A DNA stretch of 64,000 nucleotides from Yponomeuta sedellus (lineage: Eukaryota; Arthropoda; Insecta; Lepidoptera; Yponomeutidae): the NCBI GenBank assembly GCA_934045075.1, contig OW203729.1, forward strand, positions 8,112,704 through 8,176,703, read 5' to 3'. The translations under genes and the position numbers were made by a program. Of this stretch, positions 12,311 to 23,253 are shown piece by piece; positions within the stretch are counted from its first letter, which is position 1; the number at the start of each line of letters is the position of its first letter. The notes under the pieces are model-generated. The model was not told the origin of the DNA and made no database searches. It was given only the letters and a program-made list of their open reading frames with translations.

Positions 12311-13417
12311 CGCGCCGAAATGCTATGGTCACTTAATAGCCTGGCCATATTTATGGAGACGGCCGGACATAAACGTAAACGATATCTTTTAGGATGTTTT
12401 TAATGGTCGTACTAACAAATCCTTTTAGCGTATTCTTGACGATTTGTCAATATCGAAAATTAGATATGGCTGGCGCCTGATAGCATCTATTTTTATTTAC
12501 AAATAGCGGGATAGCTCGGCTAAATAAACTATAGGTGTCAAAAAAGTTACCGCGAATTCTTCCTGACATTATACACCAGGATTTGGTTAGAGCATACTAT
12601 TGAGATTTCACAAAGATAGATAACATAATGTCATGTGGCTTGGCACTGGCAGTTTAGGCTTTCAAGAACATTGTTTCATCGTAAAGGTTCGTGCCTTCAC
12701 TTAAACTTCGATAGGATAACATCGAAATGGCAAGCACTTTAGCAGGCGCACGCGCAGCGAGGTGAAAGTGAAACGCGAACAATAGAAGATAAATTGAAGC
12801 CACGAATTCGAGAGGGCATTTTCGGTTTATTCTACTCGGCATTTAAAAATGCAACATGTGTAAGGTCATTACAATTACCCTCGACATGGTATTTTCTTTG
12901 TACGTCCGCATAGACACGCGAACAGCACTCGTTCATAAAATGAAGGAAACCAACATGAAATAAAATGAAAAGGTTTTATTCAAAGTAGCGCCGAAACGGC
13001 GGCTTAATGAACGTTACAATTTAAACTAGGTGTTCATCTCAAAATCAAGATCATTTTGGGGAAAAATGCACATAAAAACTCCAAACTTCTTGGAGTTTTT
13101 TATAATAAAAAATAAGTCCAACTTCTTGAGCATGTTGATAAAAACAGTCTCGATTAGTATCAACGCCGTAACATGCGGCCGGGGCGACTAATCCGTCAAC
13201 TTATAGTAACGGTGAAGGTAAATGGGTCTTACTAGCGGTAATCGAAGGTCGAATATCAAACCGGTACTTGTACAAATAATAACAATCGGCGTCTGGCATA
13301 TCAGTTGAGGCATTTGAATAAAATTGTCTTTGTAGGGCCGACAGCGGTAATAATATTGGCCATATGGAGTTTTACATTAAAGTTAAAAGACTCGCAGACC
13401 TTCGGTAGATTTTTCTT
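12311..13417. other. Intergenic, nothing coding
   Basis: No gene was found. A small hairpin (aactccaa / ttggagtt) lies near 13077-13100. Confidence 0.4.
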
Positions 13418-14200
13418 TTGATGTGGTAGTGGAGCGGTAGTCGGCTTCTCATTAGGGAGGTCGTGGACTCGAATCCCGGCATTTACCAATGACTATGTTT
13501 TCTAAGTTACGTACATTTTTAAAAACCTATTTTAGAGGCCTAAAATTCCACCCATGCCGGGACTCGAACCCGCGATATAATCGGAATGATATCGCTGTAC
13601 CCACATGATTATATTCTTTTTAATGGACTAATTGGTGGAATTTTTAGCCTCTAAATAGGTTTTTAAAAATTGTCCTTAGCACGGGTTAGTGCATTAAAAA
13701 TAATATAATCATGTGGGTACAGCGATATCATTCCGATGTAAAACCTAACTGTAAAGTACTCAGGGCTGCAAGTGATGCAAATTACTTCAGCCAGATGTTG
13801 CTGCCTGTACGTGATACAGAGAGTATTGTAAAGGGGTTCAAAATTTCACGGATGCCGGGTAGTCGACCATTAGCTCAGTTGGGAGAGCGCTGGCACGGTT
13901 AGCCAGAGGTCGCGGGTTCGAGTCCCGCCATGGGTGGAATATTTAGCCTCTAAATAGGATTTTAAAAATTGCCCTTAGCACGGGTTGGTGCATTCAAAAT
14001 AATAATAATTACGTACATTTGTGAAGTTATAGAAGCAATACAACTGTCAAGCAAAACATCGTGACGAAACCTGAGTGTCTGAGGTGTTCACATACCTCAG
14101 CACTTGAAATAGCCAACGGCGGTGGGCACGCTTGGTGATTAAGCCTATTCTCTCTCTTTGACAAAAGGCCTGTGCCCTGCAGTGGGACGTAAATAGGCTG
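13418..14200 (+). repeat. SINE family C, interrupted by a family T element
   Basis: The tRNA-derived head (13418-13490, B box ggactcgaatccc) is followed by caatgactatgttttctaag. The SINE resumes at 14009 with acatttgtgaagttat, catcgtgacgaaacctgag, gtctgaggtgttcacatacc and ends near gcagtgggacgtaaatagg. Removing 13519-14008 rejoins a contiguous family C SINE like those at 38917-39142 (minus) and 58010-58200. Confidence 0.75.
13519..14008 (+). repeat. Family T tRNA fold-back element with 12-bp target duplication
   Basis: The direct repeat ttacgtacattt lies at 13507-13518 and 14009-14020. The left end is an inverted T-arm and trailer (cccatgccgggactcgaacc), followed by an inverted body piece. 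A trailer and body in the forward orientation come next, then a full tRNA-like head at about 13868-13938 (A box tagctcagttggg, B box ggttcgagtcc, anticodon position GGT), then the terminal trailer ending gcattcaaaataataataa. End structures match the array and the 4480 copy. Confidence 0.8.
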
Positions 14201-14219
14201 CATTACTATATTATTAGAT

Positions 14220-14415
14220 GTACCAGCATGATGTAGCTGTTGTGCTGTGGAGCTGTGTTGCTGTGTGGTGTCACCAAACTGCGATCCCCAACCCGCATGC
14301 CCAGCGTGGGGATTATGGGCATTACCCCCAATGATGGCACAACCTTGCGCTATGGCGCTCATTAGGGGAGGGCTATGTCCAGCAGTGGACTAATACAGCC
14401 TGAAGAAAAAGAAGA
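14220..14415 (+). mobile_element. RTE-type LINE 3' end, truncated
   Basis: The segment ends ctcattaggggagggctatg, then ccagcagtggactaatacag, then a GAA-rich tail. It is the same 3' end as the RTE fragment at 32945-33490, whose coding part identifies the family. Partial copies also occur at 33495-33590, 52136-52300, 56945-57200 and 58370-58502. Only the extreme 3' region is present here. Confidence 0.65.
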
Positions 14416-17400
14416 ACAAGATGTACCAGTACAGATTAATATCGGTACTTCCGCTTAGTTGGCATCACCAAAGGAAAGACGGGTGCTAAATTATGATACG
14501 TAAGGTCAAGCTAATGAACCTGACTCAACATTTATCATATTAACAACCTCTAATAAAGATATGCGGAGGATGCGAACCTGTCGTGGGATTTGGCTCGGTC
14601 GAAATTACAAAAGCGTGTATTTTCCAACTGTTCAAGGAGAGTCCGCAAATTGTTTAGTGTTTTTCGGTAATTACCCATTCAAATTCTATATATTTTGTAC
14701 GACATCGAAAAGGCATTTGGGCTTCGAAAACTTCTTGTTAAAGACTTTTAAGTGACATTCGTGTGTAACGGACCTCAAGAGTGGCTATAAGCCTTTGTTT
14801 GCACAGTCTCTAAAGTGCAGGTAGGCAGCGCTTAAGTCGATTTGGGGCTCGCGTAGGTGAAATCGCCAATTGGTAGCTCAGTTCAGTCAGTTTTGTTCTG
14901 CTACACTTAAAGAACACTTTACTTTTTGCTAACCGACAAGAATGGTGCAAATAGCCACAGTTCTGGCTAAACCGACCACTTGAAAACCCACCATGAAGTG
15001 GGCTGATAGCCGTGACTAACACAAACAAAACGAAAGTTAGACAGCAGCCAGCTTTCTTTCCTGTCTCGATTAGGTAGACAGGTAGTTAAGATATTTTCCG
15101 AATCCACCAAAATGTCATTGCTATTTTAAGACGGTTTTGTCGTTTGTAGCCAAAACTCGTCAAATCACATTCCGATTATCCAATACCTCTCTATGCTAAC
15201 ATTGAACAAATGTCAATAAGTGATTTTTTCATCCATTTATTTTCTGAAGCGAATTTTAATTATCTGTACCGAAATCAGAAAACATGTTTAGTTGTAATTG
15301 GCCAAGGTTAAAATCGTTCTGTCCCCACAATTTATGATTATTTGTGATGTCCACTTGCACCATATGATGAGGTCATGACTTGATCGTGCATCATCGTTTA
15401 AAAAAACAGCTAAAAGTCGTCCTCAAATAGGATATGTCGCTACTAATACGGTATTTTTAACGTCACAGGTTCAAAACCCTACTCTATCGATTTTGTTATC
15501 TTCGTGCTACCTTGATTTGATAAAGCCTTATTTTTGTTTGTACCGAGATAAATCTGAGCATTTGGGTTACTGCGCCATTTCATTCGTTTTTTGTGACAAT
15601 TATCACACTCACTGCGCCCAAGACACACTGAGCGAAGTGTTAACCACGTTACTGGAGTGCAAATTAGCATGCACATCGTACGCTTCGTCATTACTGATGA
15701 TGCAGAAAGTCTGCTTCTGAAACATGCCTTACACACTAGCTTAATTACAATGATACCAAGCTAATTGGTATCCCTTTTACCAATCTAAGTCGCAACACTT
15801 AAATAAGGCTTCATTCGTTGGCTATCGAATATTGCATCAGACGTGAAGTTTTTTGCCTGATTAATGTGTTCCCTAATAAGGCGCTGGGGGTGCTAACTAG
15901 CGCGCCAATGGAGTAAAAATCATAACTGGTTTTATAATACGTTTTTTTCGAAATGTACACCAAAAATCTTAACCACTATGGCAACTATTTTTAAAACCTA
16001 CAGTCTAGAACCTAGCATCAACAACCTATCCATCGGGTTTTTATCGGAAATCGATTAAAGTCCTAGGATGATGAAAAATAGTTATTAGATTAGATTAGCT
16101 TAGAACTCTTTATTGTACATTGTGTACCTAAGTTATCGCAGATATGAAATATTTTGTTGTTAACTTTTTGAAAAAAAAAAAAAATAGAAAAGAAAAGTAC
16201 ATATTATAAAGCCAGTTAAGATTCTGATTCCATTGGCGGCTCTAGTTCTAACCGTTCTAACCGATTGCTAGGCGGCTCATTCAGGCTCGACCTTTTGTGG
16301 TAGTCACTGTGTAACCACTGGAAACCACTATAAACACTGTACAAATATTTTTTTGGCAATAAAGTTATTTTATTTTTATTATTATTTAGTTACCGTCCCC
16401 CAGCGCCTTGAGCAGACCATCTATTTCTTTATTGTTTAGTCACACTGCGTTATCGTGATGTGCAGCCACGGAGTACGAAAGTGGGTCGCATCTGCGATGC
16501 ACTGCGACGCAACATCGATGAATGGACAACGCCAACAAGCATGCGCTAACTCATCGCGGCGCCTAAATTAACTGCACATAATTAGGTTTATTGCACAGAA
16601 ATAGTTCGGCCCTCTCTGAAGTACTGTCGCATCGTGTGTGGCTCAGATAAGGGCAAAATATGGTCTGTACTAAGTGTATTGATATCCAGGAGACCAAGTT
16701 TACATAAATTGCATTGATTAATTCATTGTTAAAGTAATTGCTTCTATCTATTCTAAATGTAGATTACTTACATAACTAATAAGATAAATTAAAAGAGTTA
16801 CCTATTATTCCTTGCACTCAACACGAGAAGCAGTTGTGGTGTCTTTGATGTTTTAAATAAAACATTTAAAGTCAAAGAAAAGTTAGTTCAGAAAGAAAAG
16901 TTTGGTGTTAGTCAGAAAATAAAACACACCATTGCGGCTGCAATGCTTCTCCTAGGAATGATATTGGTGGTGTCTTTCGTTGATTTAATTCACAGATCGT
17001 AGATTACATGCAATTCAAAGTGTGGCTCTGAGTGTAACCAAACCTTTAGAATAATAGTATTGTTTCCACTTGATAGATATTAACTGCGCCAGACTGACCT
17101 TTATCTCTGTCAGTCTTGACAAAACATTATTGCGAGTACAGTTAGCAAAAAACTGTTATAACTACCAACTGTTTGCATTAAACTCCACTAAGTAATCTAA
17201 ACTTATGTTCCTGACTGTACTGTAACTGGAGAAACTAAATTGACTGAAGTCAAATCTATTGTCCCATCAGGGGTTCTACCTACTTTGTTAACTGATGATC
17301 GAACTCTGTCATTGATTGCAAATTGTCTTATGATTGAATCATGAATATGCTATTCTAGACATAAGCATGAAATCTCCATAAAAAGTACAACAACAGGTAA

Positions 17401-17486
17401 AGCTATAATAAAATGAACAAACAGCAATAACAAAGCAGTTTGACCAAGTTTTGTCAATTGCAGTTTGTAGTTGATGTTTAGACTTA
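14416..17486. other. Intergenic, no gene; LINE 3'-like remnant at 16086-16290
   Basis: No convincing coding sequence was seen. 16086-16290 (tttgttgttaactttttgaa then an A run, later ttccattggcggctctag) matches 62375-62490 and is probably a decayed retroelement end. The open frames at 14561 and 15479-15736 show no domain. Confidence 0.45.
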
Positions 17487-17661
17487 TCTATAATATAAAA
17501 ATGAATCGCCGAATGTGTTGGTAAGCGCAAATCTCGGGAGCAGCTGAACCGATTTTTCTAATTCTTTTTTTAGAATATTCCTTGATGTACAAAGATGGTT
17601 CTTACGGAGAGAAAAAAAGGAATCGACTGTTAGGCGGTACAAAGTTCGCTGGGTCAGCTAG
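17487..17661 (+). mobile_element. Short non-autonomous Helitron-like element
   Basis: The segment begins TC after an A (atctataatataaaaatg) and ends CTAG before a T (cgctgggtcagctag), which is the Helitron insertion pattern. The interior (gcagctgaaccgatttttct, ggtacaaagttcgc) resembles the 3' region common to lepidopteran Helitrons as I remember it. There is no coding capacity. It lies 31 bp downstream of the minus-strand exon at 17693-17939, inside the inferred intron. Confidence 0.55.
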
Positions 17662-17692
17662 TTAAATATAAAATTGAAATCTTTAAACTCAC

Positions 17693-17939
17693 CTCCACGA
17701 GGAGACATAGGCACAGCTGGCTTTGGTGCTGAGTTGGCACAAAGGCGACCAATCTTTGAAGGCAGCTTCAACCCCGAAGGCTTGGGCAGAGCAGATGGCC
17801 GTGTCGAGTCCGCCTTGGAAGTTGCAACAGTGGATGTTGTTGATGCTGATGTAGAGTTGCACTCTGACACATTGTCCGACGATGAAGCCGGTGCCGGCGG
17901 TGGTGATGGTTCCACATGAGTTCCTTGAGCTTCACTCAT
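17693..17939 (-). CDS. Probable N-terminal exon of a CLIP-190/restin-type protein
   Basis: The frame opens at an ATG (MSEAQGTHVEP) and runs 82 codons plus one base to a strong donor, GGAG followed by GTGAGT. The encoded segment is Ser/Thr/Pro-rich and ends with the motif KPSGLKLPSKIGRLC then a Ser/Pro stretch. Family knowledge: vertebrate CLIP-170 starts with a similar KPSGLK-type segment ahead of its first CAP-Gly domain, which tracks growing microtubule plus ends. No CAP-Gly exon was found further left on the minus strand, so the first intron would exceed 17 kb and leave the window. The codon composition is GC-richer than the flanks, consistent with coding. An alternative is an unrelated low-complexity exon. 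Confidence 0.5.
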
Positions 17940-19098
17940 CTTTTTTCTTCACTTTACACTTTGACCATAAAAAAACTTAAAAAGTCATCTTTTTAACTAA
18001 ATCTGGAGCACCTAGAGCAATCAATCAGGTCACCGTATGTAAATACGCAGCGTTTCAAATCAACGCGCGGCCGAACTAAAAATAACACGAGTTCCCGCGC
18101 TTACGGGATGATCTATCTGGATCACGGCCAATGTTGTTGTTTGTGGCCACAATTTTATAAGATCGCGCAAAATATTACGTAGCAACGGTAAGAACTAAAG
18201 AAAAAATAGAAAATGATGTACAGGAAATACGCAACTGCGAAAGTGGCGTAACAAGTACACCAAATTCACTTTCAATTTTGACGAATAATTTCCGTTATAG
18301 CCAGCACCTTAGATAAAAAAATTAAGCGGCGTACCTTGAGGAACTGGAGCACAAAAAGAGATGCGCCCGTTTACTACAGAAAAACCTCGGGATTTTACCG
18401 CTCGTAGAGCACCAGGCAAGCCAGCTGAGCTTGACAGTTAGCAAACAATCACTTCACTGTTCACCACAAGCACAAAATGTTGTATAAACACAAATAAATA
18501 AAATACTCGCGGCTCACTCGAGGTTCATGCGAAGCCATGAGGAGCAACTCGTTACCGGAAAATTATAATTTTACGAATACATCATCACTCCGTGCGCTGC
18601 CCGTTTTTCGTCGACGTTTTACTTACTATAGTTCGTTTCGATACTGCCTTTTGTTTCTCATCCATCAACATGATTCTTCTCTAGTTTTATCTGTCTAAAA
18701 GCAGATTCTTTAAGTATTTTTAAATCATAAAACCTACGTTTTAGCTTCTGAGTGCATGAATATGATTTTGTAGAAGACATTTCCTCAATTTAAACTAAGT
18801 GATACTGTAAATAATTATCGTTGTAAAATAACCAAACGCAAAATCGACATAGATGAACAGTTACGAAACTTTCTACAAGTCATCAATTATATAAACTTTT
18901 TAAAATGAATGCAAAATTAAAAAATTAACAATTAAATTACATTAAATGTTGGGTATTTATGTAAAATTAAATTTATAAATATTCTACAATTTCAAATTCG
19001 CTTTGCTTCCTTTTTACTCAAAAAGAGAAATCAATCTTACTCATCAAGTCATCACAATTTCGTTTCTAAACGTACATACATACATGCACAGTGTAAAA
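17940..19098. other. Upstream flank of the orphan exon; no gene
   Basis: Possible 5' UTR and promoter of the minus-strand exon. No TATA box is placed convincingly. Nothing else was recognised. Confidence 0.35.
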
Positions 19099-19106
19099 CG
19101 TAGTGG

Positions 19107-20692
19107 CAGGGATGTTAGATGCCAACTTTTGAATTATGGCACCAGACGCTCAAAATTATGGTATTTTTGAAAAAAATAAGGTACGGGTAGGAAAACTCTT
19201 AACAGATTATATAAATTAGGCAGGTCCTATTAATTAGTATTAAAATTTCTTCGAATTTTCATAAATTGTTCAAACAAACACTCTACTCGCTTTTTTCTTT
19301 TTAGTCTGTGCTATTCGCTACTTCTGACTAAGTTCAACTTTTTGTAAATTCACCTGTGAAGTTCGTTTTTTGGCTGAAGCAGCAATTTTTGCATAGTTAG
19401 TCCTATTAACATGTTCTTCTAACTTGTTTTTTTTAACTGGACAGTCTCTGGAAATTGCCAAGTGAGGCCCTTGGCAGTTGATACATTTCAATTCATCCTC
19501 TTTGTCGCATTTTGTGAAGTGGTGCTCACCAGAGCAGATAGAGCACTTCTGCAGTCCTTTACAGAACTTCGCTCCATGGTTAAATCTGAAGCACTTAAAG
19601 CACTGCAGAAGTGGTGCTCTGTACTCATTGACCTTAAATCTATACAGATCTAGGTATACATACTCCGGTAGTGTCTGTGACAAGAAAGTCACAGACACTG
19701 AACTGTACGGAACAATTTCTCCGTCGACCTTGCGGGTAAAGCGCCTTACGCCTACAATTTCAAATTCTGCTGCAAGTTTCTTAAACAGTTCTTCATTCGT
19801 GATACTTGTTGGAACGAAGCGAAGGACCCCAATAGTCTCTACAGACCTCGCGGGAATATAGGCTCTAAAGCCCTGTTTCTTCAGCAGTTCGTCATTCGTC
19901 AGGAAGTTGTTCGCATTGGAAGCTTGTCCAAAGCACACACCAATTTTATTAGCATTGATGCGCTTGATGCCCACCACGCCCTTGACGTCATTTTTGAAGA
20001 TCGTGTTTAGCTGGTCAGGGTTTTTATTACCAATTCTGCCATTTTCGGATTCAACAAAGACAATGAATTCATCGCTCACCAAATTTTCCGCGTACAGCCG
20101 CCTGTAACCTGGTTTCAGATATGGCTTGAATCCATCATCCTGCTGCTGCTCGCCGTGATGTTCGCGTCCATGGTCCTCAGTTCGCCCCCTCTTTAATTTG
20201 GGAGGAGGTTCATCCTCGGAAAGCCCAGGGGGCTTTGCCCCCGGGCGATCTTTCATCTCGCCGAACCTAACGACGATGTTTTAAATACTTTTAGCGTAAG
20301 TTTATCGAGTTTTAACAATTTTCAGAAATATTTTTGAAAAATTTTCAAAAAAACGCGCCTATCCTCTTCAAAAGCCCGCCAAAAATCCCCCACCTGTGAA
20401 GTTCACTTACAATCCACAGACTACAAAAACTATCACAGATATGAACGTTCTTATCAACTTACTGCACGAAATGAATGAATGATTTTTTAGTGTTGCTAGA
20501 TATCGGTATATAAAAAAAACTCGTCAACAGCAAAAGCGAAAGATGATAATGTGTGATGCAAAAGTGCTTGTGATCAAAAAAATGGCAAAATTATGTTACT
20601 TTCGCGTACCATAATGGATGTATCATGGTACATGGTACGAACAACTGAATTATGGTACATGTACCATAATTATGACACGTATATCATCCCTG
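19107..20692. mobile_element. hAT-like transposon carrying a gag-type ORF
   Basis: The insert starts CAGGGATG and ends CATCCCTG, exact 8-bp terminal inverted repeats. It is flanked by the 8-bp direct repeat cgtagtgg (19099-19106 and 20693-20700), the duplication length of hAT elements. Subterminal repeats of the type attatggta occur at both ends (near 19133, 19150, 20650, 20665), as expected of transposase binding sites. No transposase is present. The only gene inside is the minus-strand gag-like ORF at 19318-20256. The element is about 1.59 kb and presumably moved by a transposase encoded elsewhere. Confidence 0.78.
19318..20256 (-). CDS. Gag-like zinc-knuckle protein (non-LTR retrotransposon ORF1 type)
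   Basis: An intact 312-residue frame from ATG to TAG. The N terminus is charged and disordered (residues 1-45). The middle (about 85-210) resembles the region before the zinc knuckles in insect LINE gag proteins. Three knuckles follow: Cys219-X2-Cys222-X4-His227-X4-Cys232, a second at 238-250 and a third at 258-272. The last 40 residues are basic. The middle and knuckles share spacing and many residues with ORF1 of the LINE at 24118 but belong to another subfamily. Such proteins bind element RNA and form particles. No ORF2 (endonuclease/RT) follows; the frame is enclosed by hAT-like ends instead. It is open despite being alone, so it may still be used or be recent. Confidence 0.85.
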   Translation of the reverse strand: MKDRPGAKPPGLSEDEPPPKLKRGRTEDHGREHHGEQQQDDGFKPYLKPGYRRLYAENLVSDEFIVFVESENGRIGNKNPDQLNTIFKNDVKGVVGIKRINANKIGVCFGQASNANNFLTNDELLKKQGFRAYIPARSVETIGVLRFVPTSITNEELFKKLAAEFEIVGVRRFTRKVDGEIVPYSSVSVTFLSQTLPEYVYLDLYRFKVNEYRAPLLQCFKCFRFNHGAKFCKGLQKCSICSGEHHFTKCDKEDELKCINCQGPHLAISRDCPVKKNKLEEHVNRTNYAKIAASAKKRTSQVNLQKVELSQK

Positions 20693-20708
20693 CGTAGTGG
20701 TTATATAC

Positions 20709-21282
20709 CAGTGTTATTATTGATACGGCAATTGCCGTAATATACGGTAATTCATGGATGTTTTTTCTAATATACGGTATACGGCAGGATTTCGACTACC
20801 GTATCATATAATACGGCAATTCAAGTTCAAAATGCTCGTAAGCTTAAAACAAAAAAATACTACAAACGAAACGTAATAAATGTGTCCGATTTTCGGGATT
20901 TCCCAAAGAAAATTTTCCTGCTGACATAAATTGAACTAGATGTCTCATGCAATCTCTTTTATAATGTCCCACTCTTAGCTAAACACGCTATTCGAAAACA
21001 AGGCGGTTGCACAAAATTTTTAGGTATCAGGAGATATGCTCAAAATGAAAAGCAAAGAAAAATATTCGTTGCACAAGCAGTGTATTAGAAACATATAGGA
21101 TGAAGAAAATATACAAAGTTGAAAATTTACTTATTATTTTTGTGTTTCAATCACTAATTATTTAAATAAAAGTTAATACGGCAGATTTGCGATTTTGTTT
21201 CATAAATACGGCAATTTGAAGGTTTAGATATGGCAACCCAAATTTTGACGATAATAATAACATACATATAGGTACTAGCCTT
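20709..21282. repeat. AT-rich insert between 16-bp direct repeats
   Basis: The 16-mer cgtagtggttatatac occurs at 20693-20708 and again at 21283-21298. The sequence between begins cagtgttattattgatacgg and repeats an atacggcaa-type motif. It may be a decayed hAT-like or other element. No ORF of note was seen. The direct repeats may be a target duplication or part of a local tandem repeat, since a related copy (cgtagtggttatactcttt) lies near 29856. Confidence 0.45.
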
Positions 21283-21653
21283 CGTAGTGGTTATATACTC
21301 TTTGCTAGCCTTTAGTTCTTATTCTGAGATAATAACCGTAGACAGAGAATAGATAGACGAGACATAACCATAGAAAAAAAAAGAAGAAAGAGATGAATGC
21401 GAGTCTTATAAAGTGTAACCGAGAAACAGTAATGATCTTCTATCCCTTACAGAATGCGATCGCTAGTATGCGATTTTTTTGTTTGCCACTTTTTAATCTG
21501 TGTTTGCTACGGTGTTTGCCTTTGCCACAGTTCAAATCTGTGGCAAACCTACGTCAAATCTGAGCTTTATCGAGTTTTACTATGAATTTAGGCAGATATC
21601 GGTGTTTTTCTCCATAAAATTGTACTTTTCGTGTTCGGTGCAGTTGGACGACA

Positions 21654-21724
21654 ATGGTAAATTGCAGCATTTTAGGCTGTGGAAGCCGCAGTGAGCGAAA
21701 AAACGCCAACATAACCTTGCATTC
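21654..21724 (+). CDS. Possible THAP-domain first exon
   Basis: ATG opens a 23-codon segment (MVNCSILGCGSRSER, then ITLH) that ends at a consensus donor TTC/GTAAGT. The start Met-Val-Asn-Cys-X4-Cys is the usual N terminus of a THAP zinc finger (C2CH type, DNA binding in transposases and transcription factors), with Cys4 and Cys9 as the first two zinc ligands. The rest of the domain should lie in following exons. I could not find the central Trp-containing exon. A Ser/Thr-rich segment after a good acceptor at about 22723 (EATSSYSPSLT) could be a later exon, but it runs into a mariner fragment. The gene may be decayed or its exons outside what I can recognise. Confidence 0.45.
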
Positions 21725-22804
21725 GTAAGTGCTATTAATTCTCCTCTAATCTCTGTTTTTATGATGTTCAAGACTACGGCAAGGTATAAAATGCATTCTG
21801 CACTCAATTCCTCTAAATTAGATAAATATGTGCCGTGAAAACTAAATCGAAAATTTGAATATTTTGGTGTTACCCGTCTAAATTATGTAGGCGCTCAAAC
21901 GATAGATTGGCAATCTAACTGCGACAATCTTAATTTAAACGGTTTATAATTATGTTAGTGTTACCAGACTTAATATACAAAAAATCCCTTAGTGTTGGCA
22001 AAAACGAGGCCAAATGTGAAGAAAAAAACTCACGCCCGATATCCCCGAGGGTGTAGGCAGAGGAACCAACCACGAGTTAGACCCTTGTTTTGACGAGGTC
22101 CCAAACGTACCATTGGCAAGTCTTTCCCTGTTATCCGGGCACATAATGTTTATATTGTTCAAAATTATTTTACAGGTACCTACCCAGCTGATCAGGCTCT
22201 ACGGACCATATGGGTTAAAGCCACGGGTCGTTTGGACTGACTGGCAACCGACAAAGTATTTACGTGTTCTCGTCATTGCGAGACCCATAGTTTTCGAAAA
22301 ACAAAGAGTTCTACTTTTCTGACAGAAGGTTCCGTTCCGAAACTGTTTTTGCCGGTAAGGACTCCCTAAAATAATATTATGTAGTTATAGGTACATTTTA
22401 GTGATGCAATATATTTGTACATTAAGTTATGGTTTATCTCATAAATATATTTGCGAATAGACCATTCAATGCATTATTAGTAAGGGTGTAAATAATATTA
22501 CTTATGGGTATATTTTAGTGATTCAATATAAATTCGTACATTATAATGTTATGGTTTACCTCACAAATATATTCGTGAATATACCGTTCAATGTAAAATT
22601 ACGTCTTTGTCCTAGGTCTATTATTTTTTCAATCTCTACTTAATGTATAGTCAACTAAGGTTCTAAACTATAATATACTTTGAAAGGTATTTTTTTTAAA
22701 ACGCCGTTTGTGTTCTTTCCAGGCTCTTCCTGAGGCTACATCATCGTATTCTCCATCACTTACGGTTGCAAGTACTAGTACAAGTGCTACTGATATTCCT
22801 ACGA
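21725..22804. other. Possible intron or flank; no gene resolved
   Basis: It contains one copy of the short dispersed repeat seen near 600 and 11160 (tcacgcccgatatccccgag, about 22030) and a possible Ser/Thr-rich exon start near 22723. No coherent gene model emerges. Confidence 0.3.
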
Positions 22805-23029
22805 TGGACAGCCTGAAAAATTCAGATTTAGCTCCGTGTGACTTCTTAATTCCCTAAAATTAAAAATCAGCTCAAAGGGATACAGATGTCATCGCCGGAA
22901 GACGCGCTAGCAGCGTTTGAGAAGGCCGTGGAAGAGGTGTCTGCGGAGGACTGAAAAAAATGTTTTGAAAATTGTTTCAGTCGCATAAAACTTGGTATAG
23001 AGGCTGATGGAGAGTTTGAAAAGATTTAA
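22805..23029 (+). pseudogene. Mariner transposase C-terminal remnant
   Basis: Translation gives the mariner signature DLAPCDF, which contains the last catalytic Asp of the D,D34D triad, followed by an IKNQLKG-type segment, a SSPEDAL segment and a terminal CFENCFSRIKLGIE helix. A one-base frameshift near 22845 and a TGA in place of a Trp codon at about 22954 break the frame. It ends at a TAA at 23027-23029. Inactive fragment without terminal repeats in view. Confidence 0.75.
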
Positions 23030-23253
23030 TAAAACTATTTTTTTCATAGAAGTTAGTTTTTTAGTTTCTCAAAACTTTTTGAGTGTCCCACGTATAATTT
23101 TTATATTTTTTTTTGCTTCTATTGAGGTATTGATTTATTTCCCGATTTTCTGTCTACAACTTGTAAATACGCAAAACATACTTTTGGGAATTATGGGTTA
23201 TGCTAGCAACTCTTATGAAGTACCTACTTCTATCTCCATCTCAAAGGTTTACG

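Noticed and set aside
14027..14362. 111-codon minus-strand open frame
   Set aside because: It lies wholly within a SINE C body and an RTE 3' end.
19478..19861. 127-codon plus-strand frame
   Set aside because: Antisense shadow of the gag-like ORF at 19318-20256.
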